From Paraburkholderia domus (GTDB lineage: Bacteria; Pseudomonadota; Gammaproteobacteria; Burkholderiales; Burkholderiaceae): 64,000 nucleotides of DNA. Position 1 is the stretch's first letter, and each line of letters opens with the position of its first letter. The notes under the pieces are model-generated. The model did no database searches and had not been told where the DNA came from. It saw only the letters and a program-made list of their open reading frames with translations. A program made the translations under genes and the position numbers. Positions 55,911-64,000 of the stretch are shown here, in pieces. Location of the stretch: the NCBI RefSeq assembly GCF_905220705.1, contig NZ_CAJNAT010000001.1, positions 434,001-498,000 on the forward strand, written 5' to 3'.

Positions 55911-56397
55911 ACGTCAGTAGCGAATCGAACGCCGCCGTGGCGTGCGCACCTTCAACGATTAGCATGCCGGCGGAGATCGGCAACTTGAAACGCCTGGGTC
56001 CGGCGCTGCCTGGATTGACGAACAGCACCCCGTCCCGCTCGCTGATCGCGGGCTTGTGCGAATGCCCTGTCACGACCACGTCGATGCCTGCGCTACGCGG
56101 ATCGTCGCCCAGATCGGCGATGTCATGCACGACGAGGATCATCACCTGTTGCACGGTCAGTTTCACACGCGTCGGCAGCGACGCGACCGGCTCGTCGATA
56201 TCGTTATTGCCGCGCACCGCGGTGACCGGCGCGATCTGCGCGAGTGCATCGAGCACCGCCTGATTGCAGATATCGCCCGCATGGATGATCGCATCGCACC
56301 CTGCGAGGTACTGCAGGGCTTCAGGACGCACGAGGTTGTGCGTGTCGGAGATCAGGCCGATTCGGGTAGCTGGGGAGCGTTGGGTGTGCGAAGTCAT
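55909..56397 (-). CDS. YfcE/MJ0936-type metallophosphoesterase
   Basis: 162 aa. Metal-binding motifs in order: SDTHN, HAGD, RGNND and GHSH, the calcineurin-like phosphodiesterase set, ending with FVNPGSAGPRR. Cytoplasmic hydrolase of phosphodiesters; physiological substrate not known for this subgroup. The ATG is chosen over a TTG six codons earlier. Followed immediately by the shared terminator. Confidence 0.9.
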   Translation of the reverse strand: MTSHTQRSPATRIGLISDTHNLVRPEALQYLAGCDAIIHAGDICNQAVLDALAQIAPVTAVRGNNDIDEPVASLPTRVKLTVQQVMILVVHDIADLGDDPRSAGIDVVVTGHSHKPAISERDGVLFVNPGSAGPRRFKLPISAGMLIVEGAHATAAFDSLLT

Positions 56398-56421
56398 GAC
56401 GCGAGTATCGGCCAAACGGTC

Positions 56422-57231
56422 TCAGTCTGCCGACTGCTGTTCTGCAAGTTCCCGCGTCACCACCCGCACTGTCCGCTTCGCGCGGAGCAACCGCCTGGTC
56501 GCTCCCTGCACCACCATCGACACCGCCGCAGCACACGCAAAGCTCAGCCACACGCCGTAATGCGGCAACATTGTCGCGGCCACGGCGAAGAACGCCGCAA
56601 ACGAGCCGCGGCCAATCACCATGCCGCGCATCAACAACGCGACGAAGTCCGCGCCATGCGCGCGCTGCGCCGACACCGCGAGCACGATGCCGAGCAAAGG
56701 AAATACGGACAGCAGCCCGCTCCACGTCGCACCCATCGACGCGGACAGTGTCGTCACCGCAACCGTCAGCAGCGCGCCGGCGAGCATGCGCAGCGCGAGG
56801 TCGCCGAGTCCGAGGCGCGCCGCCGGCACGTGGCCCGTGACGCGCGGCAAGCCGCTTTGAGAAATGGCGACAGCGACACAGCCCGCAGCCACTGCCCAGA
56901 TCAATCCACCCGGTAGATGCGTGAGCAGCATCGCAATGCCGCCCCACCCGAGCATGCCGGCCATGAGCGCAAGCGGCCATGCTGAACGCCGGCACGTCCA
57001 CGCATACGTAAAATTGAACGCCTCGGATGCGGCAATCGCCGCGATCGATGCCGCCGACGCCTGCGCCGCGAACGCCGGCCCACGCTCCAGGGCGAGCAGC
57101 AACACGATCGGCCCGGCCACTACGGGCAGCCCCGCCAGCCATCCCGCCACTGACGGCCCCCACACACGCCCCGCCACGGTCAGCGCGGCAAGGAACGCGG
57201 GCACCAGCGCGAGCTTGAGCGCAAGCAACAT
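56422..57231 (-). CDS. Multi-pass membrane protein of unknown function
   Basis: 269 aa, almost wholly hydrophobic, about eight to nine membrane segments; starts MLLALKLALVPAFLAALTVA and contains WLAGLPVVAGPIVLLLALE. No family recognised with certainty. It ends with a basic cytoplasmic tail. The start lies 2 bases after the stop of the TMEM175-like gene, so the two are translated together. A transporter or envelope protein is likely, no substrate can be named. Confidence 0.78.
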   Translation of the reverse strand: MLLALKLALVPAFLAALTVAGRVWGPSVAGWLAGLPVVAGPIVLLLALERGPAFAAQASAASIAAIAASEAFNFTYAWTCRRSAWPLALMAGMLGWGGIAMLLTHLPGGLIWAVAAGCVAVAISQSGLPRVTGHVPAARLGLGDLALRMLAGALLTVAVTTLSASMGATWSGLLSVFPLLGIVLAVSAQRAHGADFVALLMRGMVIGRGSFAAFFAVAATMLPHYGVWLSFACAAAVSMVVQGATRRLLRAKRTVRVVTRELAEQQSAD

Positions 57232-57233
57232 GC

Positions 57234-57809
57234 TTACGCCTCCATCAGGTGTTCGATGCGCCGGTCGGGCACCAGCCACCACGCCGCGGCCAGCGTGTAA
57301 AGCGCAGCCGAGAGCCACGGCTGAACGAATGCCATCGCAATGCCTGCCAGATAGATGACGACCGAGACTTTGCCCTTGAAGTCATTACCGACCGCCTTCG
57401 CGATTGTCGACTCCATGCCGTGCTCGCGGATCAGTACGCGGGTCAGAATGAAATACGCAATCGCCGACATGAACAGCACGGCGCCGTACATCGCGGTCGG
57501 CCAGGCGGCGAGATGGTTTGCGCCGACCCAATGCGTGACGGCCGGCAGCAGGGACAGCCAGAACAACAGATGGAGATTGGCCCAGAGCACTGCGCCGTTG
57601 ACCTTCTGCACGGCATGGAACATGTGGTGATGATTGTTCCAGTAGATGCCGACGTAGATGAAACTCAGCACGTAGGCGCAGAACACGGGGATCACGGGGC
57701 GCAGCGCGGCGAGGTCGTAGCCGTCCGGCACCTTCAGCTCGAGCACCATGATCGTGATGATGATGGCGATCACGCCATCGCTGAAGGCTTCGACGCGTCC
57801 CTTGCCCAT
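57234..57809 (-). CDS. TMEM175-like membrane protein (DUF1211)
   Basis: 191 aa, about six membrane segments. The start MGKGRVEAFSDGVIAIIITIM carries the FSDG signature of the TMEM175 family, whose bacterial members form potassium channels as tetramers. AGGAAA precedes this ATG; a longer frame adds 58 non-conserved residues. Operon with the next membrane protein. Potassium leak function is inferred from the family. Confidence 0.88.
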   Translation of the reverse strand: MGKGRVEAFSDGVIAIIITIMVLELKVPDGYDLAALRPVIPVFCAYVLSFIYVGIYWNNHHHMFHAVQKVNGAVLWANLHLLFWLSLLPAVTHWVGANHLAAWPTAMYGAVLFMSAIAYFILTRVLIREHGMESTIAKAVGNDFKGKVSVVIYLAGIAMAFVQPWLSAALYTLAAAWWLVPDRRIEHLMEA

Positions 57810-57986
57810 CGGTCGGTTTCCTGATTGTGTAGTCGCGATTGTGAAGACATGCGCTCGCAGGCTTGGCGCACCGCGCTTGCCAGCCGGACCCGCATCGTGC
57901 CGGCTGCCCCGGCAGGCCCGCACGCTGCCGATTATCGGCGACGACAATGGGTCTTGTCGAATGCCGGCCGGCCGCGTAGGCACGCC

Positions 57987-58373
57987 TCACCTTATCAGCG
58001 CACCCCGCTCGTTTAACAACTGACGAAGAATGCTGCGATGACACCGGTTTTCGTCTTCGCAGTAGCAGCCGATGGAAAAGTGCGTCGTTTTTGACAAAGC
58101 GGCAAGCAGGTCCAGCACCTTACTGGTATCGCTGCTATTCATCTCCGCCCGGAATTTTTTCGCAAACGCGGCCCACTCGGCGTCGCTGGCAACCGCCTTC
58201 GCTTCTTTTACCAGCTCGGCATCAGGCGACAGATTGGGCAGCCACACATCGTAATAGTCGCGGGTGGCGAATTCCGTCCGGGGCACGCCGCGTGGCGGCC
58301 GCCGAACGGTACCGATACGCACCCCTTCGTCTGCCGCCCTTGGAGACCCGAGCTGGACGATGCTAATACTCAT
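57987..58373 (-). CDS. DUF488 family protein
   Basis: 128 aa. IGTVRRPPRGVPRTEFATRD and the Cys-rich CYCEDENRCHR near the C terminus are DUF488 hallmarks. Soluble; biochemical role unknown. AGGAAAA precedes the ATG. Confidence 0.88.
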   Translation of the reverse strand: MSISIVQLGSPRAADEGVRIGTVRRPPRGVPRTEFATRDYYDVWLPNLSPDAELVKEAKAVASDAEWAAFAKKFRAEMNSSDTSKVLDLLAALSKTTHFSIGCYCEDENRCHRSILRQLLNERGALIR

Positions 58374-58458
58374 GTTTTTTCCTGATTCGTAGTGGACTCG
58401 CGACCGCCTCCCCGCCGGGTCGATAAGCGCCGCTCGTCAGTCGTTCTGTCATGCGGAC

Positions 58459-58776
58459 TCAACGCCTCATGCCCTTCATCGCCTCGATTTCCATGGCCGC
58501 GGTCCGCTCTTCGCTCGCTTCAATCGGGTCCATCGCCTCGTCGATCGAAGCCGCCGCACGTTCAGCCACCGCTTTCGTTTCGTCGAAAACAGGATCGAAT
58601 TCTGCGTCGTCGTCGCCCGGAGGCTCCAGCATGTCCTGAAGCATGGCCGCCAGCTCTGGCGTGTCCCACGCCGCGCCCTGTTGCTTCTGCTTTTTTATGT
58701 AGTGCCTGACTTCCGCGTCCTGTTCCGGGGTCAACGGAAGACCGCGAAAAGTGCTTTTGGGGTCGGCATCAGTCAT
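58459..58776 (-). CDS. Small acidic protein of unknown function
   Basis: 105 aa, very acidic centre (GDDDAEFDPVFDE) and Met/Glu/Ala-rich helical C terminus. N-terminal TFRGLPLTPEQDAEVRHYIKK looks like a structured helix. No family recognised. TGGAGC ribosome site. Same direction as its neighbours, 85 bases before DUF488. Confidence 0.7.
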   Translation of the reverse strand: MTDADPKSTFRGLPLTPEQDAEVRHYIKKQKQQGAAWDTPELAAMLQDMLEPPGDDDAEFDPVFDETKAVAERAAASIDEAMDPIEASEERTAAMEIEAMKGMRR

Positions 58777-58844
58777 GATCTTGCTCCAGGATACGTGCCA
58801 GTTCGAGTGTAATCCCGTTATGGCGGCGTGTTCTCAGCTATCGG

Positions 58845-59219
58845 TCATTGCCCATCAACCCCTCGGGTGCCGTCTGGCGTACCGCCAGGGTAGTAAACCG
58901 CTAGCCACACACTCGGCTCCGTGCCGCTCGTCGACGCCACCCGATGGCGGCAATGCGCGTCGATCAGCATGTGATCGCCAGGTTTCATCGGATGCGGCTC
59001 ACGCTCGCCCTCGAATTCGAGCGTCGCCGCACCGCTCAGCAGCACGACCCACTCGGCGCGCGGACTGTCGTACCAGAAGCCCGGCGGACTTGCGTGCCCC
59101 CTCGAGACGATCCGCTCGATGCTCACGCCGGCTTCATCCACAAGCGCGTCGACTTGCTCGGCAGGGCTCGCCGACGCGCTGAGATCGAAGAGATTGCCGC
59201 TGCTGATTACGCGTTTCAT
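58845..59219 (-). CDS. Cupin domain protein
   Basis: 124 aa. Single cupin: PPGFWYDSPRAEWVVLLSGA and PGDHMLIDAHCRHRVAST correspond to the two cupin motifs, though the first lacks the usual HxH and has Tyr/Ser/Glu there, so metal binding may differ. CCGGAGC precedes the chosen ATG. Function unknown. Confidence 0.82.
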   Translation of the reverse strand: MKRVISSGNLFDLSASASPAEQVDALVDEAGVSIERIVSRGHASPPGFWYDSPRAEWVVLLSGAATLEFEGEREPHPMKPGDHMLIDAHCRHRVASTSGTEPSVWLAVYYPGGTPDGTRGVDGQ

Positions 59220-59309
59220 CGCTTGTGCTCCGGCTATGCTCGCCGCCTGCGTTCCTTGCGTGTTTTCGCCCATCGCGCTCGTCACCCGGTTTGGTACTGG
59301 GTGCACCGC

Positions 59310-60710
59310 TCATTTCATCGGTTTGAGTCCATCGAGCAAGGTCGGCACCAGTTCGCTGATGGTCGGATGAATGTGCATGGCGTACTGCAGGGTCGGATAC
59401 GGCGCGCCTGCCGTCATGATGTCGACAAACGTGTGCAACGCTTCGTCGCCTTCGATGCCGTGAATCGCCGCGCCAAGAATCTGCTTGCTCTTTGCGTCGA
59501 CCAGCACCTTCATGAAGCCGTCGGTCTCGCCGCGTTCGCGGGCACGGCCCACCCGCGTCATCGGCATGGTGGCGATCAGCGCGTCGCGGCCGGCCTTGCG
59601 CACATCGGCCTCCGAGAGCCCGACGCGTGCGAGCGGCGGGTCGACGAACACCGCATACGTCATGATCCGCGTGTCGACGCTGCGCGCGCCGCCGTCCAGC
59701 AGATTGGCGGCAACGATCTGGAAATCATCGTAGGACGTGTGAGTAAAGGCACCGCGTCCGTTGATGTCGCCGATCGCCCAGACGCCAGGCACGTTAGTAC
59801 GCAACTGGCCGTCGACTGGAATCGTGCCGTGCTTGTCCGTCACGATACCGGCGGCGTCGAGGCCGAGGTCGTCGGTATTCGGTTCACGGCCGGTGGCGAA
59901 CAGCAAGTGCGTTGCTTCGAGCGCGGGAATGTTCTGCTCAAAGCCGATGCACACGTCGTTCTCGTGATGCGGATGCGGTTCGACCCGCGAGGGCTGCACG
60001 CCGAAGACAAATTCAATCCCTTCGCTCGCCAGCACCTTCTGCACGGAGTCGGCGAAATCGGCGTCCTCGCGCGTGAGCACGCGCTGGCCGCGTACCAGCA
60101 CCGTCACCCGGCTGCCGAAGCGGCGAAAAATCTGCGCAAATTCGAGCGCGATATAGCTGCCGCCGACAATCACCAGATGACCCGGCAATTCCGTCAGTTC
60201 GAGCAGATTGGAGTTGGTGTAGTAGCGAATTCGCTCGAGCCCTTCGAGCGGCGGCACAACTGCGCGCGTGCCGGTGTTGATGAAGATTTCGTCGGCGCTG
60301 AGTTCGTCGGACACTGCGCCGTCCGGGCCGTGGATGGCGAGCGTATGCGCACCGGTAAAGCGCGCATGGCCGTTGAAGACCGTAACGTTATCCGCGCTGC
60401 GCAACCATTTCTCGACGCCATCGCGCGATTGGCCAATGATCCTGTCCTTGCGCGCCTTGACCGCGGCCAGATCGACGCTAACCGCGCCGCCCACCTGCAC
60501 ACCCAGGTCCGCGGCATGGCGCGCCACATGAGCCGCGCGGGCGCTGGCCACATACGACTTGGTAGGCGTGCAGCCAACATTCACGCAGGTCCCGCCAAAA
60601 GCCGCACGTTCGATGACTGCGGTTTTACGGCCGCTTTGACCGAGACGCACAGCAAGCGGCGCACCGCCTTGTCCCGTGCCGATCACGACTGCGTCGAAAT
60701 GCTGTGGCAT
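59310..60710 (-). CDS. Mercuric reductase/RclA-like flavin disulfide oxidoreductase
   Basis: 466 aa. FAD-binding GTGQGGAPLA, redox-active C42-VNVG-C47, NAD(P)-binding GGSYIALEFAQ and C-terminal HIHPTISE with the active His/Glu. The class-I fold is complete, but no N-terminal heavy-metal domain or C-terminal Cys pair of true mercuric reductase is present, so a role in dithiol or reactive-chlorine chemistry, as for RclA, is more likely. GGGAG precedes the ATG. Read with the cupin gene, 90 bases downstream. Confidence 0.88.
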   Translation of the reverse strand: MPQHFDAVVIGTGQGGAPLAVRLGQSGRKTAVIERAAFGGTCVNVGCTPTKSYVASARAAHVARHAADLGVQVGGAVSVDLAAVKARKDRIIGQSRDGVEKWLRSADNVTVFNGHARFTGAHTLAIHGPDGAVSDELSADEIFINTGTRAVVPPLEGLERIRYYTNSNLLELTELPGHLVIVGGSYIALEFAQIFRRFGSRVTVLVRGQRVLTREDADFADSVQKVLASEGIEFVFGVQPSRVEPHPHHENDVCIGFEQNIPALEATHLLFATGREPNTDDLGLDAAGIVTDKHGTIPVDGQLRTNVPGVWAIGDINGRGAFTHTSYDDFQIVAANLLDGGARSVDTRIMTYAVFVDPPLARVGLSEADVRKAGRDALIATMPMTRVGRARERGETDGFMKVLVDAKSKQILGAAIHGIEGDEALHTFVDIMTAGAPYPTLQYAMHIHPTISELVPTLLDGLKPMK

Positions 60711-61279
60711 GGCAGATCTCCCGAGGCTGGGGTGCAGGTCGTAGCATCTTACCCTCAGCGCCTCGCGTTGCCTTTATTGCCTCTTCTGGTTGTTTCTGTT
60801 GCGCTCTCTTTTCGCCCCGCCGGGGGGCTGGCGCTGCCCGACTGTCGCGGACTGCGCCGGATTGCGTTCAGGCGTGGCAGTGCACCGCGCAGATCAATTC
60901 GCGCGAACGTTGCAGCGCGGCCTGAGCGCCGCGCGTCGCGACGACCCAGCCGACCTGCCCGAGGTTGAAATCCTGCGACACCATCACTTGCATGAGGGCA
61001 ACCATCGGCAGGACCACCGATGGCCGATAAAGCTGGTTTGTAATCAAGGCTGGCATAACGACTCCCATCGCGCGAGGCCGCAACGGCGCGGCGCGGAATT
61101 TACATACGATGGGAGAATTTTAGAGAGACTGGGGGCGCGGATAAATACCCGGAACGCGAAGGCAGTTGTTCGTCAAACTGAACAATCGCGTCTGGATACC
61201 CGCGGCAGTAGGGTCCGATTGTGGCATTGGCCACCCTGGCGAAGTGGGTTTGCGACCGTGGCCAGAGACATCCGGACAG
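60711..61279. other. Spacer with a possible small gene
   Basis: About 570 bases. Apart from the short frame listed separately, I see no gene. It must contain the promoter for the flavin reductase gene. Confidence 0.4.
60868..61056 (-). CDS. Possible small hypothetical protein
   Basis: About 62 aa from the ATG reading MPALITNQLYRPSVVLP; ends with two Cys/His (CAVHCHA). High third-position GC like real genes here, but no family recognised and the start is arguable (ATGs at 61056 and 61068). Might be spurious. Confidence 0.35.
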   Translation of the reverse strand: MPALITNQLYRPSVVLPMVALMQVMVSQDFNLGQVGWVVATRGAQAALQRSRELICAVHCHA

Positions 61280-63589
61280 TTATGCCGCCCCGGCGAGCCC
61301 CACCTGCTCGTCGCACAAACTACGCGCATAAGCAGCCGCCCCAACGGGCCGGCTATAAAAATACCCCTGCTGCTTGTCGCAAGCGATCCCGCGCAAAAAC
61401 GCCGCCTGCTCGGCAGTCTCCACGCCTTCAGCCGTGACACTCATTCCAAGCGAATGAGCCATTGCCACCACCGCCTGCGTGATCGCGATCGAATCGCGAT
61501 GATCCGGCAATCCCGCGACGAACGAACGATCGATCTTCAGGTTATGCAGCGGGAACCGTTTCAAATACGACAGCGACGAATACCCGGTGCCGAAATCGTC
61601 GACGGAAATCCGCACACCCATCGCGCTCAACGCGCTCAGCATCGGCAGGACGGCGTCACTGTCGCTCATCAACAGCCGCTCGGTAATCTCCAACTCCAGC
61701 GCCCCGGGTTCGAGTCCGGACTGCTCGAGGCAGTGCTCGATCCGCTCCACCAGGCCGCCTTTGAACTGACGCGGCGACAGATTCACCGCGACGATCAAAT
61801 CCGGCGCCAACGTGCGCCGCCAATGCGCGACCTGCTCGCAGGCCCGTGCCAGCACCCAGGCGCCGATTTCGACGATCAGGCCGGCGTCTTCGGCCACAGG
61901 GATGAATTCCACCGGCGAGACGTTGCCCAGCTCGCTGTTGTACCAGCGCAGCAGCGCTTCGGCGCCGATTGTACGACCGCACTCACTGTCGACAATCGGC
62001 TGATAGACGAGGCTCAGCTCATTGGTGGCGAGCGCGCGCCGCAGCGCCTGCTCGATCATGAAGCGGCGTTGCAGATGCTGATTCAGCTCAGCCGTGAAGA
62101 ACTGGAAATTGTTGCGGCCACACTGTTTCGCGTGGTACATCGCCGAGTCGGCGTTGCGCATCAGCGTGGGCACGTCCTGGCCGTCTTCGGGAAACAGACT
62201 GATGCCGATCGAAGCGCCCATGTAGTACTCGTTGTCCGCCACCGCGAACGGCACCGCGATCATGTCGAGAATGCGCTGGGCGAGCGCGATCAGATGGCCC
62301 GTGTTTTCGTAAGCGCTGATCACGATCACGAACTCGTCGCCGCCCACGCGCGCGAGCGTGTCGTCCGGCGCGATACACGCCGACAGCCGCTCCGCCACGC
62401 TGCACAGAAGCGCATCCCCAGCCTCGTGACCGGCGGTGTCGTTGACCTTCTTGAAACCGTCCAGATCGACAAACAGTACAGCGACCCGCTCCAGTTCGCC
62501 CATCCCGGCCACCCCACCCGGCGCGAACAGATCGCGCATTCGCTCGGCCAGGTAGGCGCGATTGTAGAGGCCGGTGAGCGGATCGCGGGTGGCCAGAAAC
62601 TTGAGCTGCCGTTGCGCCTCGCGCACCGGTCCGATGTCGGTAAACGAGATCAACACCGAGCTGGGTTCGCTGTCGCCCGGTTTGATGATCGGCACAACAT
62701 TCTCAGTAATCCAGACGACATCGCCGTCGGTCAGTTCCAGTCCGATCGTGACGCCGAGCAATGGTTTGCCGGTCGTCAGCACCTGACTGGTCGGGCGATC
62801 CGCGTCGGTGACAATGGAGCCGTCCTCGTGGTACGCGCGCACCATCACCGTCAGGATGTCGTGGCCGATCAGGTCGGCGTTCGCCCGCAGAATGCGTTGC
62901 GCACTCGGATTACAGGCCAGCACCACACCGTCGCGCGACTGCACGATGATCCCTTCGTTGAGATGGTCGACAACCAGCCGGTGATGCTCCTCGCTGTGCG
63001 CGAGCCGCTGCGCCATGGCGTCCTGATGAACGGCGAGACCGACACTGTGACTGATGTCGTGGAGCATCGCCTCTTCTTCTGCGGTCGGTCGGCGCGGCGT
63101 GCGGTAATAAACCGCGAACGCGCCCAACACCACGCCGGTATCGTTTTCAAAGGGCACCGACCAGCACGCGCGCAAGCCGAGCGGCAACGCGAGGTGCCGG
63201 AAATCGGCCCACAGCGGATCGGTTTCGATATCTTCAACGGCGATCATGCGCCGCTCGTACATCGCGGTGCCGCAAGACCCGGCACTTGGGCCGATCGCGA
63301 CACCGTCGATCGCAGCACTGAAATGCGCCGGCAGCGAGGGCGCGCCGCCCACGCGCGCACGTATGCCGTCCGCATCCAATAACAGGATCGAACAGGTCGC
63401 GCCATCGCCGAGCAGCGCTTCCGCGCGGCGGCATACTTCATCGAGCAATTCCGGCAGCGGGGTGTTGCGGGTAATCAGCCGCAACACCGTACGCTCCGAC
63501 GCCAGCACTCCCTCGGCCAGATCCGGCCGGTAGCGGGTGCCCTCAGGCGTTGCTCCCATCGTGTTATCTGATGTCGCTTCGCAAGTCAT
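61280..63589 (-). CDS. GAF-PAS-GGDEF-EAL cyclic-di-GMP protein
   Basis: 769 aa. N-terminal GAF domain (about 30-185; CGTAMYERRMIAVEDIETD), PAS domain (about 200-320), diguanylate cyclase with intact GGDEF (416-420) and phosphodiesterase with EAL (544-546), NLSPRQF, DDFGTGYSSLSYLKRF and the ITERLL Glu. Both active sites look complete. The residues before GGDEF (APDD) lack the RxxD inhibitory site. No membrane segment or signal peptide, so it senses a cytoplasmic cue. The GGGGG-type ribosome site favours the ATG seven codons into the longest frame. Confidence 0.92.
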   Translation of the reverse strand: MTCEATSDNTMGATPEGTRYRPDLAEGVLASERTVLRLITRNTPLPELLDEVCRRAEALLGDGATCSILLLDADGIRARVGGAPSLPAHFSAAIDGVAIGPSAGSCGTAMYERRMIAVEDIETDPLWADFRHLALPLGLRACWSVPFENDTGVVLGAFAVYYRTPRRPTAEEEAMLHDISHSVGLAVHQDAMAQRLAHSEEHHRLVVDHLNEGIIVQSRDGVVLACNPSAQRILRANADLIGHDILTVMVRAYHEDGSIVTDADRPTSQVLTTGKPLLGVTIGLELTDGDVVWITENVVPIIKPGDSEPSSVLISFTDIGPVREAQRQLKFLATRDPLTGLYNRAYLAERMRDLFAPGGVAGMGELERVAVLFVDLDGFKKVNDTAGHEAGDALLCSVAERLSACIAPDDTLARVGGDEFVIVISAYENTGHLIALAQRILDMIAVPFAVADNEYYMGASIGISLFPEDGQDVPTLMRNADSAMYHAKQCGRNNFQFFTAELNQHLQRRFMIEQALRRALATNELSLVYQPIVDSECGRTIGAEALLRWYNSELGNVSPVEFIPVAEDAGLIVEIGAWVLARACEQVAHWRRTLAPDLIVAVNLSPRQFKGGLVERIEHCLEQSGLEPGALELEITERLLMSDSDAVLPMLSALSAMGVRISVDDFGTGYSSLSYLKRFPLHNLKIDRSFVAGLPDHRDSIAITQAVVAMAHSLGMSVTAEGVETAEQAAFLRGIACDKQQGYFYSRPVGAAAYARSLCDEQVGLAGAA

Positions 63590-63704
63590 TTGTGCGCCCC
63601 CTAACCCCACATCGGCAAGTTAGTGTACGCGGCGCACCGGGGTTTACGCGAGGCCCACGCACTTTAATCGCGATGCATAGCGAAGAAGTGCGCGGGCTGA
63701 CCGG

Positions 63705-64000
63705 CTATCCGGTCAGCCAATGAAGCGAAAAGACCATTAATCCGGTGAATGCAACTAGCGCAACCGCCGTCAGTGCCAGTCCTGCCAGGTGCGCGGCGAG
63801 CACGACGCCGGCATCGAGCGGCAGCCAGGTTTCGACGTCGGGACGGCCGAAGTCGGCGAGCAACTCGGCTTGCCGCCGCTGCCAACCTCGAAAGTGGTAC
63901 TGCACACGCGACTCGCCGACCCGCGCTCGCAGGAATCCTTGCGAGCGCGGGTCGGCGTTTCTGAACGCGGCGTACTGACGAGAATGGGTGGGCCGGATAT
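63705..64000 (-). CDS. C-terminal part of an unknown membrane-anchored protein
   Basis: Open to the right edge, about 98 residues visible. Polar N-terminal part (RQYAAFRNADPRSQGFLRAR), then one strong hydrophobic segment near the end. The frame crosses a perfect 18-bp palindrome. A GTG at 63905 could be the start of a shorter 66-residue form. No family recognised. Confidence 0.55.
   Translation of the reverse strand, partial: IRPTHSRQYAAFRNADPRSQGFLRARVGESRVQYHFRGWQRRQAELLADFGRPDVETWLPLDAGVVLAAHLAGLALTAVALVAFTGLMVFSLHWLTG
63914..63957. repeat. Perfect 18-bp inverted repeat
   Basis: Arms CGCCGACCCGCGCTCGCA (63914-63931) and exact complement (63940-63957) with 8-base loop GGAATCCT. There is no T-run. 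Confidence 0.9.

Noticed and set aside
61166..63382. 738-codon frame opposite the GGDEF/EAL gene
   Set aside because: Mirror frame with biased composition; the minus-strand protein has complete catalytic motifs.

Overview
The window reads as a chromosomal segment of a high-GC betaproteobacterium, most likely Paraburkholderia or a close Burkholderiaceae relative. The evidence is the PHA phasin, the aceE-aceF-lpdA order with a lipoyl domain fused to LpdA, the glnA/ntrB/ntrC cluster, argA back to back with hrpA, and a Burkholderia-like intergenic inverted repeat. Most of it is core chromosome. Assignments rest on reading motifs and on remembered family knowledge; no database search was run.

Layout. 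1-3.2 kb: the tail of an IclR-type regulator, a periplasmic D,D-endopeptidase (pbpG) and a phasin whose promoter carries two TGC-N3-GCA sites. 3.3-9.8 kb: pyruvate dehydrogenase genes read leftwards (aceE, aceF, lpdA). 10-13.2 kb: a FixL/FixJ-like two-component pair. 13.7-16 kb: a DUF3300/DUF2950 exported pair. 16.4-20.9 kb: folD, a membrane acyltransferase and oligopeptidase A (prlC). 21.1-27.3 kb: an accessory island with a two-HKD phospholipase D-family protein resembling type VI secretion effectors of the Tle5/PldB kind, followed in one tight operon by three tandem Sel1-repeat lipoproteins (putative immunity proteins). 27.8-34 kb: cytosine deaminase, a YgeA-type racemase, initiator tRNA-fMet, a small conserved-looking ORF, exonuclease III and a prolyl oligopeptidase. 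34.1-38.4 kb: ntrC, ntrB and glnA, with a visible sigma-54 promoter and NtrC site upstream of glnA. 38.9-43.6 kb: rhodanese, molybdopterin-binding protein, EI24 membrane protein, sterol desaturase-like protein and a YVTN beta-propeller. 44.2-47.2 kb: a trimeric autotransporter adhesin behind an AT-rich spacer. 47.5-53.5 kb: hrpA and argA diverging from a 23-bp gap with a palindromic -10, then yggX behind a duplicated hairpin. 54.3-64 kb: a ProP-like MFS transporter, YfcE-like phosphoesterase, two small membrane proteins, DUF488, cupin, a flavin disulfide reductase, a GAF-PAS-GGDEF-EAL protein and a partial membrane protein.

The strongest candidate for an under-described system is the phospholipase plus three-lipoprotein island. 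The lipoproteins are near-identical at the ends but differ in one central patch, as expected for immunity proteins diversified by duplication and conversion. The most unusual regulatory feature is the hrpA/argA divergent start: one ATTATAAT palindrome can serve as the -10 of both genes and lies 7-8 nt from both start codons, which predicts two leaderless or nearly leaderless mRNAs.
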